Positions 34,547 through 47,071 of a stretch of DNA of 64,000 nucleotides are shown piece by piece. A program made the translations under genes and the position numbers. Under the pieces are notes generated by a model that was not told the DNA's origin, did no database searches, and saw only the letters and a program-made list of their open reading frames with translations. The stretch covers positions 443,412-507,411 of the forward strand of contig KL197712.1 of the NCBI GenBank assembly GCA_000697665.1, read 5' to 3'. The DNA comes from Jaapia argillacea MUCL 33604. Taxonomy: Eukaryota > Basidiomycota > Agaricomycetes > Jaapiales > Jaapiaceae. Position 1 is the first letter of the stretch. Every line of letters starts with the position of its first letter.

Positions 34547-35563
34547 ATATGCTGCTTAGAGCGACACGAGGCTCTGGGATGACGGCAGTAATTGATAAGA
34601 GGAGCGCAATAGAAACGAAACTGGATATTAGGTAGACATTGAGGGCTGAGAGATATGGCGATGACACTCACCTGATCTAGCACATGCCAGCGACTTCATC
34701 CTTGTGGGTAGTAAAGTGACTAAGAGACTCAACGATGCACCGACGATCGTTGCAAGATGCCGCTCCATGATAGGGATAGCAGACACACCCACGAAAACAG
34801 AGTAAAAGCAACTCTCAGGGTACTACACACAGCGTTCAGAGGGATGCCACTGGGTCGATAGGTCTGAAATCCTTCGTCCAAAAGAAAGGGCCCAGCAATA
34901 CCAACCGTAACGGAGTTGGAGGGGTAACGATTCATCTTGAAATGGATCACGATTCGAAGGGGAGAAGAAAGCATTCGAAGGGACGAGATTGAAGCCTGAT
35001 TGGGGTAATCTGGTCGGCATTCTCTCAGACTTCAGTTCGGTGGAGTCAGAGCTCTGAGACGGTCGGCACAGGAATAGCAGTTGTGGTGGACCTACCTCCC
35101 ATCCACCACTGTCATTGGAATTGGATTGAGAGTCACGATCACCAGTACCGACACCGTCCCGAACGAAGAAATATTGAACCTGCACAATATTGAGAAGCCT
35201 TTCTGTGCCATCAGAATCTTAATCCAGAGGTACACAGAACATTGCTCGTCTTTGAATTCTGTGTATGAGAGACACCATAACAAGTCTAATCCAGAGGAAC
35301 AGGTGGGAGAGAAAGGGCAAGCGCTGTTTTTGGCTCGCACCTCCCGAGCGAAGACAGCCAAAGGAAGAGATACGGCCATGTCAAAAAGTTGTACGCAACC
35401 TTCGTCGTGTGATTCTGCAACCTTCCGTGGCCGAATCCCCATCCACCTTGCTCTCAAATCATCGTGCTGGTTTCTGCCGATAAATTCTGGCACCATGTCC
35501 GCACTGTCGTTGACATCCTAGCTGACTCGATTGACTCCGATCAGGTCCCCTGTTCAAGTCCTC
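34547..35563. other. Divergent interval, no gene called
   Basis: About 1 kb between BTB copy 8 (minus) and pantothenate synthetase (plus). Frames on both strands at 34729-35521 overlap each other and carry no family signature. The 200 bases before 35564 are probably the pantothenate synthetase promoter. Confidence 0.4.
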
Positions 35564-36715
35564 ATGCATCTGTCTCGAACCCGCATTCTCCTTCCTCATT
35601 TTTCTCGATCGATGTCTTCGTCCGGTCTACCTCCATCGACCATTCCGATCTTTACGACGGTTGGGTCGTACAGAGAATGGCGTCGACGTGCATTCGACGA
35701 GAGGCAGACGGTTGGGTTTGTGCCGACGATGGGAGCGTTGCATGATGGTCACTTATCCCTTGGTATGTTCTTGAAATCGTGGTCGTGCGACCCACTGATC
35801 TGACATATTGTGACGGCAGTGAAGCGATCTCTACTCGACAATGATCTTACAGTCGTATCAATATTCGTGAACCCGGCTCAGTTCGCCCCTCACGAGGACC
35901 TGACAACGTACCCAAGGACCCTACCTCGGGATCTCGAATTGCTCACCGCCCTGTCAATACCCAACCTTGATCGTACCGCTTCAGCTGTGTTTCTTCCAAC
36001 CGTACAAGAAATGTACCCATCCGGAATTGATCAAGATGTAACCAACCAAAGGGGAACATTTATAGAGGTCAAAGGGTACGGGCACCAGATGGAAGGCAGA
36101 GTCAGACCGACTTTCTTCAGAGGAGTCGCCACAGTTGTCACTAAACTTTTCAACGCCATAGAGGTAACCATCATCCTTCTGGTTATTGATTTCGTTGACG
36201 AATATTCGCTACAGCCAACGAACGCGTACTTTGGCCAAAAGGATATTCAACAGGGATTACTTCTTCGGCGTCTATCACGCGATTTGCTCCTCTCCCATCC
36301 AGATCCAGCACACCTACATATCATCCCTACCGCCAGAGATCCCAAAGATGGGTTGGCGCTCTCATCTCGCAACGTCTACCTCTCGCCTCTCGAACGACAG
36401 TTCGCTCCCACACTCTACTCGGCCCTCAAGGAGGCTCAGAATGCATGGTCGGATGGCAATGACAAGAGTACATGCATACGCAAGGCCGTGGAGAGGATCG
36501 AACAGAAGCAACGGGAAGCTAGTGGTGTGGGGGTAGAGATGAAGCTGGATTATGTTGAAATGAATCATTCAGATTCGTTCGATGTCTTGGAGGGAGAGGC
36601 GAGGCAAAGGTCAATGGGTGATCACCCCATAATCCTCAGCGGCGCCATATGGGTGGGACGGACGAGACTGATAGATAATGTGATTCTGGGTGACGAGCAT
36701 ACTATAGTCGGATGA
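35564..36715 (+). CDS. PAN6: Pantothenate synthetase (pantoate--beta-alanine ligase)
   Basis: ATP-dependent ligation of pantoate and beta-alanine to pantothenate, the precursor of coenzyme A. Three exons (35564-35762, 35820-36163, 36215-36715) give 347 aa. Motifs: FVPTMGALHDGHLSLV (HxGH nucleotide site), VVSIFVNPAQFAPHEDLTTY, RPTFFRGVATVVTKLFNAIE, TNAYFGQKDIQQ, and RDPKDGLALSSRNVYLSP (signature near the KMSKS-like loop). Start chosen at the first ATG, giving MHLSRTRILLPHFSRSM, a basic and Ser-rich leader that could be a mitochondrial presequence. A second Met at 35612 would remove it and give a cytosolic form. An Ala- and Glu-rich helix DNDKSTCIRKAVERIEQKQ is inserted near the C-terminus, as in other fungal enzymes. 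Confidence 0.9.
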
Positions 36716-37156
36716 AATGGTAATTAACTGTCCACTACTCTTCGCTGCTGCAGCTGGAGAATTCTTTCGGGTGCCACTCTCAGTGCATCAGGCACATACG
36801 TATGTTTCGTCTCAAACGAGTGGACGGCAAGCATTGCATTCGAGCGGGTAGGCGGTGAGATAGAGGCTACGGTAAAGTCCTTTGATGATGATAGAATAAG
36901 AACAACATGAGAAACGCCAGTGTTAAACTAGTGGTGTGTGTATAAAACGAGCGACGAGAATCGTAGGGGGCACCCAGTGGGAGAACAGCAAGGGAAAGTT
37001 ACAGATCCGTGTCCATGTTGAGTCCAGGTGGATCAGCCGAGCGGTCGTAATAATGGCAATAAGTTATTCACCACCCATCTAACAAAAAAAAAAGACCCGC
37101 AAATTGTCACACGGAGTACGACGAGAGAAAATGCCGAAAATGAGTACATACCTCTT
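36716..37156. other. Convergent interval, no gene
   Basis: About 440 bases between pantothenate synthetase (plus) and the copper radical oxidase (minus), with an A-rich run at 37082-37093. No coding signal was seen. It should hold the two 3' UTRs. Confidence 0.5.
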
Positions 37157-39642
37157 CTACCGGCGCTGGTAATAGGGATCATGATCTCCACTTTGTTGAT
37201 GGCCATACCCACCATAATTTACCTCGTCCTGGTAACCATGCTGCCCACTCGGTAAATCGACATTACTCGAGCTGCCCCATGCCATACTTCCGTTATCCTG
37301 TCTCAATGGCACAAATGCACTCGAATCACTGGTTCTCCCAGCTGCCATACCACCCAAAGCCGCCGGGCCTCCTGATGAACTCATCCCATAGGCCGCTTTC
37401 GACGAACCCGAACGCGCAGCTCTTCTCCTTCGGGCCACACAAACGCCAAACAACGCCCCGAGGATACCAACGACTGCGATACCGGCAACGATCCCCACAA
37501 TGATCCCAGTCTTTGAAGTCGACCCAGTTGTGGAACCCCCACTGCTACCCCCGGCACTGGAGCCGGAACCAGCGGAGCCTTGTGCAGAGGCGAGTCTGAC
37601 ACTAGCGGGTAAGGCGCTTGCTGGGGTAGTGGGTTGGGTTCCAACCTGTCCCGTACCAAGGATAAGCATTGTACCGTTGCTAGGAATACCATCGATGACT
37701 ACGAAGAGCAGAGCTGGTCCCGGTTGGAAAAGATTGGGGTTGGGAGGAGGTTGTGAGACGTGTAGGGTAATGGATCCATTCGAGTTGACAGTATAAGTGT
37801 TATTCAATTGCATCGCGCGCTGACCCATGTTCATGGCATGAGTAGTCCATCCACCACGCATGAGCATAACAGTAGTGTTGTCCGCAGCTGAGTTCGCCGA
37901 TCCTGAATAACTGGTGGCGGGGACGAGAAGGTCAAAGTAGTTGCCTCCATAGGTCAAAGTTGAGGGTGCCCCGGAATACGTGGGACGAGTGGTCGCGGAG
38001 AAATAAGGAGGATAGAATATCTCGGCCCTATACTCCGTCGGGAAGACAGTAGTCAAGTTGACATCGACGTTCGGGTTGGATCCAGCGACGAAGACGGAAG
38101 CGTCGGGGAGGAGGATGGCAGAGGAGTGGTAGAGACGAGCGATGGTAGACGCACTCAACCCAGCATTCGACCAGCGTTGGCCTGCGGGAGCGTTGGGGTC
38201 ATAGATCGCAGGTGTGTATGTGGGACCAGACGCGAGGGACATGCCGTAGGGCATTTGTCCGTAGGTAGGAGTCTGGCCGGTCGCAGTGGCGTAACCCGCA
38301 GTACCATTGAGAGCGCCATTGAGCACGAGTAACTTGCCATTGGGAAGGGCGATGAATTGACCCATCGTCCTACCATTCATCATATCATCATCTTGGACAT
38401 AAACGGGGGAAGAACCATCGGTAGGTTCAGGGGTGATGCGCTGGCAATCCGTGGAGGCTGGGTAGTCCCATGTGTTGATGTTAGGGTAGGAGTAGTTACC
38501 CCACGCTTCGTCGGGCATGTCGGAACCTCCACAAAAGATGATCGTGGGGGTATAGTTGTTGGCCGGAGTCAAGGGAAGCATGGCGACGGCACCAGTCGCA
38601 GGGTATACACGCACAACGTTATGGGGCATGCCGGGGAGAGGCGTCTCGATGTTATTATCCGCATCAAATAGCACTGTTAAAATAATAAATAAAAAACGAT
38701 CAGCATACAGATACATAATTGGAAAGGGGCAATACGTACCTGTGGAGATATTCGCTTGAACGAAAAGTTTGCCAGAGGGCATCAGGTAGGTGTGTGCGTA
38801 CGCGTTCAAGCCGGAGGTTGCAATCATGAACTGCATAGTTTGAGGAGTACCTCTGCTCGGGTAGAACTCATACGTGGGCTCGGCAGCGCCACCTTCCGTC
38901 GCAGGGTCGGTGTTGGGCGTATTCCTGTTAATGTAACCTCCATTCACAAAACCTCCAATAAGGATGACGGTACCATCTCCCAAAGCCTCGGCAGCAGAAT
39001 ACCAACGCTGCTTCTGCATCGCGAGGAGAGAGGCGTTATCGAACCATTGGCAATTGGGCGAGGATAGATCGCTGCCTTCGCAGGGGTTAAGGACGCGAAT
39101 GGACTTTGTCCCATCGTAGTCCTGGTACGTCGCATCCCACTCGCCTGAGCCGTACTGGTTCTTGACGGAGCCAATGTTGCCACCAGGGCCGATGGCGCCG
39201 TTACCACCAAACGTGGCGTACGAACCGTTGGGCAAGTGCATGCCGGAAGAACAGAAAGGATTTGATTCTACCTCCATCACGGTGGCGGTCCTCGACGCAA
39301 TATCCCTGGGTGATGCATTAGACCAGGGGTTGGGAAGTGGCGATGGTATCGTGCATGAGCCTCACCATACAGATGCACCAGCAGGATGCCCATTGATCTG
39401 AGCAGCGTTGCCTTCGGTTTTGTCAAGAATATAGACTTTTTGTTCATTACCCAAGAACATCTAGACCACGAAATTGGTCGGGATCGTCAACGCGTCGAGT
39501 ATATCAAATAACACGGTGCGCGTACCATCATACCGCTGACTTGGGTGCTGCCTACAATCTCGTATGTACCTGCCTGCTGAGCCGCCACTGGCCCAACGGC
39601 AGCTAACGAGAGAGCTAATATGGAAAGGGGTGGTATCCACAT
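37157..39642 (-). CDS. Membrane-anchored copper radical oxidase (glyoxal oxidase-like, AA5_1)
   Basis: Oxidises aldehydes such as glyoxal to acids while making H2O2, supporting lignin peroxidases in wood and litter decay (family role). Four exons (39642-39526, 39460-39366, 39305-38740, 38673-37157) give 764 aa. A signal peptide, MWIPPLSILALSLAAVGPVA, leads. The radical cofactor is complete: Cys in NPFCSSGMHLPNGSYATFGG, Tyr in QRWYSAAEALGDGTVILIGG, axial Tyr and His in ARLYHSSAILLPDASVFVAG, and His in WTTHAMNMGQRAMQLN. Kelch-like blades lie between. After a Gly/Ser linker comes a membrane helix, GIIVGIVAGIAVVGILGAL, then RRRR and a 90-residue Gly-rich cytoplasmic tail. This matches the CRO class with C-terminal anchor, not secreted GLX. 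The substrate cannot be read from the sequence. Confidence 0.9.
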
Positions 39643-41128
39643 TGTGATGGAAGTCGTCGCAAAGGCTGCGAGAACAGCTGAACCAATCTGGTGTAATAGT
39701 CTTGATTGGTAGACAATAAAGATGTTGAGACTATTAGAGGTGGACTAGTATGCTGTATGCGACGACAAGTGATGGAGGAGTAAGAGTAAGAGAAAAAAGA
39801 GCGTGTGGGTTGTCTGACGTGGGGACTGTGGCCTTGCAGCTCCTACGCGATAATAAAGTCAAACCGCATTAGGTTGCCGTCTGCATGGCCGCTCCGACGA
39901 GACCCCAGGAAGCTCCGTCGTCAGGTTTACCACATGCCGCGAGGTACATTTTTAGCTACTGGGAGCAGCGAGTTTACTTAGATGTAAGTTAGGAGGTGAG
40001 TGAGTACAATGCGAGATGATTTTGATATTTCTTGGAGGTTAATCTACGCGAAGGTATACGTGCGACAAGCATAAGACATTGGAAATGTAGCCCAGGCCCA
40101 TGTCAAGTCGACGGGCGGGCCTCTGCAAAGACACTTTGGTGACTTCGCGAGACGACAAGGGCGCTTGCCGAGTGGCTGCGCTTGTGCCGAAGTGTTCTGA
40201 TTGGCCCGGGACGTCCCGAAGTGCTACACTCGCCGTTTGACAGTTTAACTTAAGCTTGAACGTTTGAACTCCTTCACCAGGATTGCGGACTCAACGTCAA
40301 CTGTTGAACGGGCTGAACTTTGGCCGACGACACCCAATTGCAAGGATCTTGTTCCTCGCGACACCCGGCGGTATCATATATATATATCCTGTCGTCGAGA
40401 ACGATCCCGACCCACTTGGCCCTTGAGCTTGCTGCCCGAAGATGTGTCCGTCTAATTTTGCCCTGCGCGTGAAACGCTATCACGGCCGGCTGACGCCTTG
40501 GGTTCAGAGGTCCTGTCTGATCTCCCGCTCATCGTCTTTTTGGTTGCTACTCGAATTCCTCTGTTCCGCAGGATGACGAAATGGATGCGCACCCACTCGC
40601 ATCGCCGAGTTTGCAGCATCTGCCTCTGGGAATTAAGTGAATCGGGATCCGGGCCTGGCCTTCTGCGCTGCCGTGTCTTGGACTCCTGGAATAAGTTACA
40701 AGCCTTGTTCTTCAGTTTGCTCCAACCTGGGATGATTTTCCGGCCTTTGCTGTCTTGCCGTTCGCTTCCATCGCTTCCAGATGCTTATGAGCCTACATAC
40801 ATTGTTCTCTCATAGCTAGAATCGAAATTGACATTTATTCGCACTTGATGATTCTGCTCTTGGTTCTCAAGGGCGAGGGTTTACTCGGATCTCGAGCTCT
40901 AGTCTGACACTGGATGCTGAGCCCGGCGTAGCAGTCGTCGTGAAATATGGCCGTGAGCTCAAAACGACGCAGCAAGCAGCGCCACACGTCCCCAAAACGG
41001 AAGTGCGCCCTTCGCTGCGGTGAACTTGAGGGTTGAAATTAGGGACCAACTCGGATTTCTGTTACATAGTTTCGCCCGACTCATTCATCTCACAACATCA
41101 AGTATTCCTGGACCGTCGAGATATCTAT
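39643..41128. promoter_or_regulatory. 1.5-kb divergent promoter between CRO and VPS9 genes
   Basis: No gene is recognised. The interval separates two divergent starts and therefore holds both promoters. A perfect 12-bp palindrome, cgggacgtcccg, lies at 40207-40218, the kind of site a dimeric regulator could bind, and an alternating TA run occurs at about 40374-40386. Short frames at 40264-40815 carry no family signature. Confidence 0.4.
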
Positions 41129-43893
41129 ATGGACTCATCACGACAAGCGGAAGCTGGCTTGGCTTCATCACTGAACACTTTACATATCGCAGATCCTTCA
41201 CAAGCTTCGGCGCTAGGAGGAGGCCACCATGATTTGAACAACGCCAATCCATGGCACGATGATCCAGATACATGCCCTCAAAACCCACCCGCGCCCATTC
41301 CCGTCTCATATCCAGATCTCTCGAGTATAGAAGCAGAAGCTTTACGCTCGGGTATTGGGGAGCATATAGATGGCGTAGTGGAGAACGAGGAGAGCCCACG
41401 ACGGGTATCAGCCGAAGTGCTGAACGAGTTCGATCCACTCGTAGCAGATCATGAAGAGAAAGCTGCCCGAGAAGCTTGGGAGCAATCCGAATCTCATCCA
41501 CCACCTCCACCATCTAAGTCGCCTCCTCCGCAAGTGCCCTCGAGACCAGAAACCCCTACGTTCTCACAATCCTTCCCATCTCTTGCTGCCCTTGCACGGA
41601 CTTTTGCTCTTCCCTTACCCAGGAATCGTCCACGATCACTAGACACAGCTGCGGCTGTGCCCTCCCCGGGTACATTATCTTCATTTGCTGCTCAGCAGCA
41701 GCACCCGCCACTGGAAGAGGAGGAACAGTTACGACAAGGATCTGAGGAGAGGTCAAATGGAAAGCAGAGGGAAGAGGGGAAGGATTTACCCTTTGATTTT
41801 CAGCGGTTTCTGGATCAGATGAAGATGAAGGGTGCTGAACCGGTTGCGAAGTTTCTGAAATCGTGCGATCTTCCATTTGGCTTGGCTGGGTTTAACGAGT
41901 TAACCATAATGATACCAGATTTCTGAGCAACTTTGCCAAGCGAACGTTCACAGTGAATGACCAAGTCAAACTCATACACGATTTTCTTAATGTGAGTCTT
42001 TGTGTGGAATACTTCAAATCTATGACCGATACTTCGGAGCTACCACTAGTTCATCTCCGTCAAGATGCGAGAGGCTGATATTTGGCGACATGCCTCGGAC
42101 GCCGAGTTTGATAATGCTATGGAAGGGATGGAGAAACTTGTTATGAACCGATTATATGACTTGTAAGCACAGCTTGCGCAACTTCGTGTTTTGAAAGCTA
42201 ATCTTGTTCTAGTACGTTTACACCTGCGGTGGTTCGCATGATACCTCCGCGACCGGTGACGGCGGATGACCTAGAACGAGATCGAGTGCTTTCACAACGG
42301 ATTGCTTTGTTTGGTTGGATAGAAGAGAAACACTTGGATGTACCAGAAGCGGAGGGAAGTAAAGGGTTTTTAATGTTTGCTGAACAAGGTGTGTGTTACG
42401 GGCAGACCCCCATATCCCTTGTATCTTGTATCTCATCACCTCTTCCAGAACTTCTCAAGATTAATCATTACAAGGCACCTCGAGATAAGTTAATATGCAT
42501 CCTGAACTGTTGCAAGGTCATATTTGGTCTGCCCATATTTGCAGTCTTTGGTGTTCACTCGCTGACATATCTCTTTCGTCCAGGTTTGCTACGACATTTG
42601 CGTCATGAAGAAAATGCCGACTCGTTTCTTCCCGTTCTGATATTCGTCGTCCTGAAGGCGAACCCCCAGCATCTCCTATCGAATGTTGAGTGAGTATTCT
42701 AGAAGTTAAGTGGAAGGACGTTTGGAGGTGATGTTATGCTTCTAGATTTATTAATCGCTTCCGAAATCCGGCAAAGCTCCAGAGTGAAGCTGGTTATTAT
42801 CTGTCGAGTCTAGTACAGTGGTTTCTCTGTCAGCGTTTTGACTGTCTATGACCTCCAACCTGTAGATGGGAGCCGTTTCCTTCATCGAAACGATGGATCA
42901 CACATCGCTGTCCAACATCACTCAGGAAGATTTCGAGGGGTCTGTTTTCCCGTTCTTTCTCGAGGTTATATGCGCTTACTGAAGCAACTTAGAAATGTCG
43001 AAGAAGCAATCCATCACCTACCCACATCAGAACCCGAAACTCCGATATCCGAGCCGTCAACCCCGAAGCGCTTTTCAGAGAAAGGCTTTTCGGACGCTCC
43101 CATGTCCCCCAATGCAGGCGAAGAAGCAGCACAACCTCTTTCCCTGCCCGCTCCTGGGACATCTTTGAGCGAGGATGCTCGTCGGCTGTTGCAGAAGACT
43201 GGAGACACCATTTCGAAGCCACTGAACGCCATCAGTAAGATATTCAGCGAGGCTCTTGACAATGCGGATAGCAAATTGTCATATTTGCCAGGTCCTTTCG
43301 CGCCATTCGAAATTGGCAGGGAGAACCGAGAGTCTCAGGAAGGAGGAAGACCACCAGCCCCTGCTTGGCCACATCCTCAATACATTGGACAGAATGCCGT
43401 TCCTCAGACGCCCGTTGGCGTTGGTAACAGTGGGCAACAATTGGGCTCCTATGCCCCTCCTCTACAAACGCCCTACAAACCGAGAGTACGTCGGGTCCCT
43501 TCGCCATTGTCAGCCCAGTCAACAGGATCGCAAACGTTCTCTCCTGACAATACGCCTACTCGGGGCGCTCCCTACACGAACCAATCTCTCGCTATCGGAC
43601 CTTCACAATCTCTGCCATCTCTTTATCCGACTCCTCCACGCATACAATCGCTTGCTCAATCAGAGTCCGAGGGTGCACATTTGTCGCGTACACCGACCCC
43701 GAACCTTGATTTTGCCGGGATAGAAGCAGAAATCGACAGAGCGCATGAAAGAGCTGCCATCGCGGCCCGAGAGACGCTGACACAAATGTTCCCTGATGTC
43801 GACATGGAAATCATGGATTGGGTGCTGGAGGCTAATGAAGGAGATCTGGGAAAGAGCATAGAAGCTTTGTTAGAGATGAGCAGTGGTGACTAG
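41129..43893 (+). CDS. VPS9: VPS9-domain Rab5 GEF with C-terminal CUE domain
   Basis: Nucleotide exchange factor for Rab5/Vps21 on endosomes, needed for vacuolar protein sorting. About nine exons rebuild a disordered, Pro-rich N-terminus (residues 1-215), a helical bundle, FLSNFAKRTFTVNDQVKLIH then FISVKMREADIWRHASDAEF, and the VPS9 core: LYDFTFTPAVVRMIPPRPVT, ELLKINHYKAPRDKLICILN, ADSFLPVLIFVVLKANPQHL and GYYLSSLMGAVSFIETMDH. A Ser/Pro linker leads to a C-terminal CUE domain, TLTQMFPDVDMEIMDWVLEA ending KSIEALLEM, with the MFP and LL ubiquitin-binding signatures. Start chosen at MDSSRQAEAG; an upstream non-ATG extension in frame is not supported. The architecture matches yeast Vps9p. Confidence 0.88.
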
Positions 43894-44629
43894 ATGACAA
43901 TCGTGTTGGTGTGTTCATTCATATCACCATTGGATTCTGTTTTTGCGAATTCCATGCTCCGCAATTTTTCCTCCGGCATACCATGGGTATCAAGAACCTT
44001 CAGGCACTCGGAGCTACTCATAGAGACGGCATCTTTTGCCTCAATTCAAATCCTCCAAACCCCTTCCAGCAATCCCTTACAATCAAGCTTGCAATGCCGC
44101 GTCTTCGGTTTTTGAAGAGAAGCTTCGCATCACAAACCTTGGGTAGAGACGGCCCGCTGTTCGTTAGCGTGACGATATGGTTTGGTGAAGGACTAACTGC
44201 CTTGACTGCTTGCAAACCCTGTCTTACAGTTTTGAGTGCACGATTCCACATGATACTTGGCTAGGTCCTGGACTGTCGCGTTTTGATCTCCACTATAAAT
44301 AATGCTCTCTTCGAGGATGTTCTTTCCCAGCGACGCAGAACGCGCGACTCTCAAGAACCCATATCGAGCCATAATTGTGACGAGAAGGTCAGATGTCACT
44401 TACCCCACACTCAACACCACTGAGAAATCTTTCACCTCCCCATGTTCTTCTTGGCACCTGTAGAGTTGACTCGTCACCTCATGACATCCTCGATGGGGAT
44501 TAGCCGTGTTCAGTGCCTTATCTATTGTGGCTGACGGCAGATCCGTATGTATAAAATGGTGGAACCTCTCCACGACTCGGTGGTTGTCTTTCTCGACCGT
44601 TCACTCCCTTGCCTTCAAAGCCTCCCGAC
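43894..44629. other. Intergenic, VPS9 3' region and MFS promoter
   Basis: About 735 bases between tandem plus-strand genes. Short frames at 43911-44399 have no recognisable content. A tataaaatgg motif near 44552 lies about 80 bases upstream of the next ATG and could be its TATA element. Confidence 0.45.
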
Positions 44630-47071
44630 ATGGCAACTCAACATCCATCCCCTCCCTCTTCCATCTCCTCAAAGGGCAGGGCCGAGCATATAGAGGCAGG
44701 GAAAGAGGATAGACTCACCTCCGCGACTTACAATGCAGAAGTGGATACGAGCGAAGTGGACGAGCGCAAGCTGCTCAGAAAACTGGATCTGGCTCTGATC
44801 CCCTGGCTCTCTTTCTTGTACTTGTTGAGCTTTCTGGATCGAACAAGTATTGGCAACGCAAAAGTTCGTGTAGTTCAGTTTCGATATCTGAGACATGTGT
44901 GCTCATTTTTGCCCAGTTGTATGGTCTGGAAGCCGACCTGCATATTACCGATCAGCAATACCTGATTGCTCTAACCATTTTCTTCTTCTCTTACTCTATA
45001 TTCGAGGTGAGCTGACCTTAGCCATCGCAGGCCGTTTGCAGTTATTAATGTCCCACCTACAAGGTCCCCTCCAATGTTTTCCTAAAGCGACTACGTCCTT
45101 CCATCTGGCTTTCGCTATTAATGTTGCTGTGGGGTATCATGATGGTTCGATCTCATCCCGTTTGCGTCGGGTCTTCTTTATCCTCACATACCGCCTTCAA
45201 AAGACAGTACAAGGCTTAGTCCATAATTATGGTGGTCTTTTAGGTCTGTGCACGTGTACATCTCTTTAAGTCTGTTATTAATGTCCCATCTTTTACAGGG
45301 ATGAGATGGATGCTCGGAACTTTTGAGGCAGGTCTATTTCCGGGAGTGAACTATTATCTGTCGTGGTGAGTCTCCTTAACCCTCCGTTGATGATGTATAC
45401 ACTGATATGCTGCATCCCAAACTGTAGCTGGTACAAGCGATCTGAGTTCGGCATTCGAGCTGCCGTTTTCTTTTCTGCAGCCACTGTTTCGGGTGCATTT
45501 GGAGGTCTGCTCGCCGTATGTCCACCTATCTAATTTTACTCTGTAATTAAGATTGACATAATTTATTCTTGGAACAGGCTGCTATATCGAACATGGAGGG
45601 AGTAGGTGGCAAAGCGGCCTGGTCATGGATCTTCATCCTCGAGGGTCTTGTCACTGTCGCTGCGGGTGCAGCTTCTTTCTGGATCATCCAGGATTTCCCC
45701 GACAATGCCAAATTCCTCACCGAGGCAGAGAGGGCTGTGGTTATTCGAAGGCTGCAAGGGGATGATCAATTCAGTGCCGCCGGCGAGAAATTGAAAATGA
45801 AATATATCTGGAAAAGCTTAACCGACTGGAAGACATGGCTGGCGATGGTCTTGTACATGGGCGCCGACGGTCCTCTTTACGCTTTCTCTCTCTTCCTACC
45901 TAGTATCATCAACGAGGTGAGAATAAGTTCCCGCAAGTCGCTCGTCACCAGAGTCACTGACTTCGTTCTGTCCAGCTCGGTATGTTGAGCCCAGTGCCCA
46001 TCCCAACCCACTGGGAACTTACAGATATTTTACAGGTTACAAGGCCACTCCGGCAAATCTCCTTACTGTGCCAGTCTATGTATTGGCATGTATCGTGACC
46101 TGCCTCGTTGGATACTTCGCCGATCGTTACGGCAATCGTGGATATTTTAACTTGTGAGCTGCCTCGCGTCGCCTTAATAACTTCGATCCTGACATCTTAC
46201 CTATAGGGGTTGCCTCTGCGTCGGTGAGGGTTCAGATCACCGCAATCCTTCCGGATGTTGTGCTAAGCCTCTTGTTTGTGGACCATAGCGGCAGCCGGGT
46301 ATATCATACTCATCGCATCTCGAAATGCTGCATTATCTTACTTTGCTGTCTTCCTGGCCGCTTGGTGAGTTATTGCTCTCTACGTTGAAAATGAACCCAG
46401 TTCTAATGGCAGATTAGTGGAATCTATCCGGCTATTCGTACGTCCATGCGTCCGTAGTACTTTGTTGATACTGATGAAACGTACCCTTTTCTTCCTCGTC
46501 CACAGCTAACACAATGTGAGTGAAATCAAACGATGCAGAGCAACGATGAAACTGATTCTGCACCAGTGCTTGGGTGTCGAATAATGTTGAAGGTTCCTAT
46601 AAGCGAAGCGTCACGTTGGCGATGACCATCAGCTTGTGAGTTCACAATCTTTCCCGCTGCTTCTGGGTATTGACTATGGCGCGTATTCCAGTGGAAATAT
46701 CAACGGGGCCGTCAGTTCCAACGTGGTGAGTATACCTTTCTTTACGCTGGAAACGGTCTGGGGTCTTTTCTTTCTGCCGTGCTCACGTTATGTCTCGTTG
46801 TCAGTACCGAGCCATAGACAAGCCCTGGTATACCCTCGGTCACGGCATTGTGCTGCTCTACATTGGCCTTGGCATCATTGCCACCATCGCGATGTTTTTC
46901 TCCCTGAGGGCAGAGAATGCAAGACGTGACAACGGTGAACGGGACGAGGTTATTGAAGGAGTAACTGGCCCGAAAGCGGAAGTTTTGGAAAAGAATGGAA
47001 GGTTTGCTACTGTGGACGATGCTAAACGAGAGAAGGGGGATGAGTGGAGTGGCTACCGGTATACTTTATAG
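44630..47071 (+). CDS. MFS transporter, anion:cation symporter (allantoate permease-like)
   Basis: Plasma-membrane 12-TM symporter of the Dal5/allantoate family, importing small organic anions or vitamins with protons; the substrate cannot be predicted. Sixteen exons keep phase and give 517 aa: 44630-44863, 44917-45006, 45064-45144, 45204-45243, 45299-45365, 45428-45515, 45578-45916, 45976-45979 (4 nt), 46036-46153, 46207-46223, 46289-46364, 46418-46437, 46506-46515 (10 nt), 46567-46635, 46692-46725, 46805-47071. Family blocks: LIPWLSFLYLLSFLDRTSIG, LGTFEAGLFPGVNYYLSCWY, GYFADRYGNRGYFN, AAGYIILIASRNAALSYFAV, and WVSNNVEGSYKRSVTLAMTI. The hydrophilic C-terminal tail is usual. The micro-exons are required to join NE-LG-YKATPANLL and YPAI-PNTI-AWVSNN. 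Confidence 0.85.

Noticed and set aside
40374-40386. Alternating TA run as a TATA box or origin
   Set aside because: Short TA runs are common by chance, and its distance to both flanking start codons is too large for a core promoter.
42838-42992. Open frame upstream of the last VPS9 exon read as a separate start
   Set aside because: It begins at a non-ATG codon and runs through an intron; the in-phase exon chain with MGAVSFIETMDH uses another frame.
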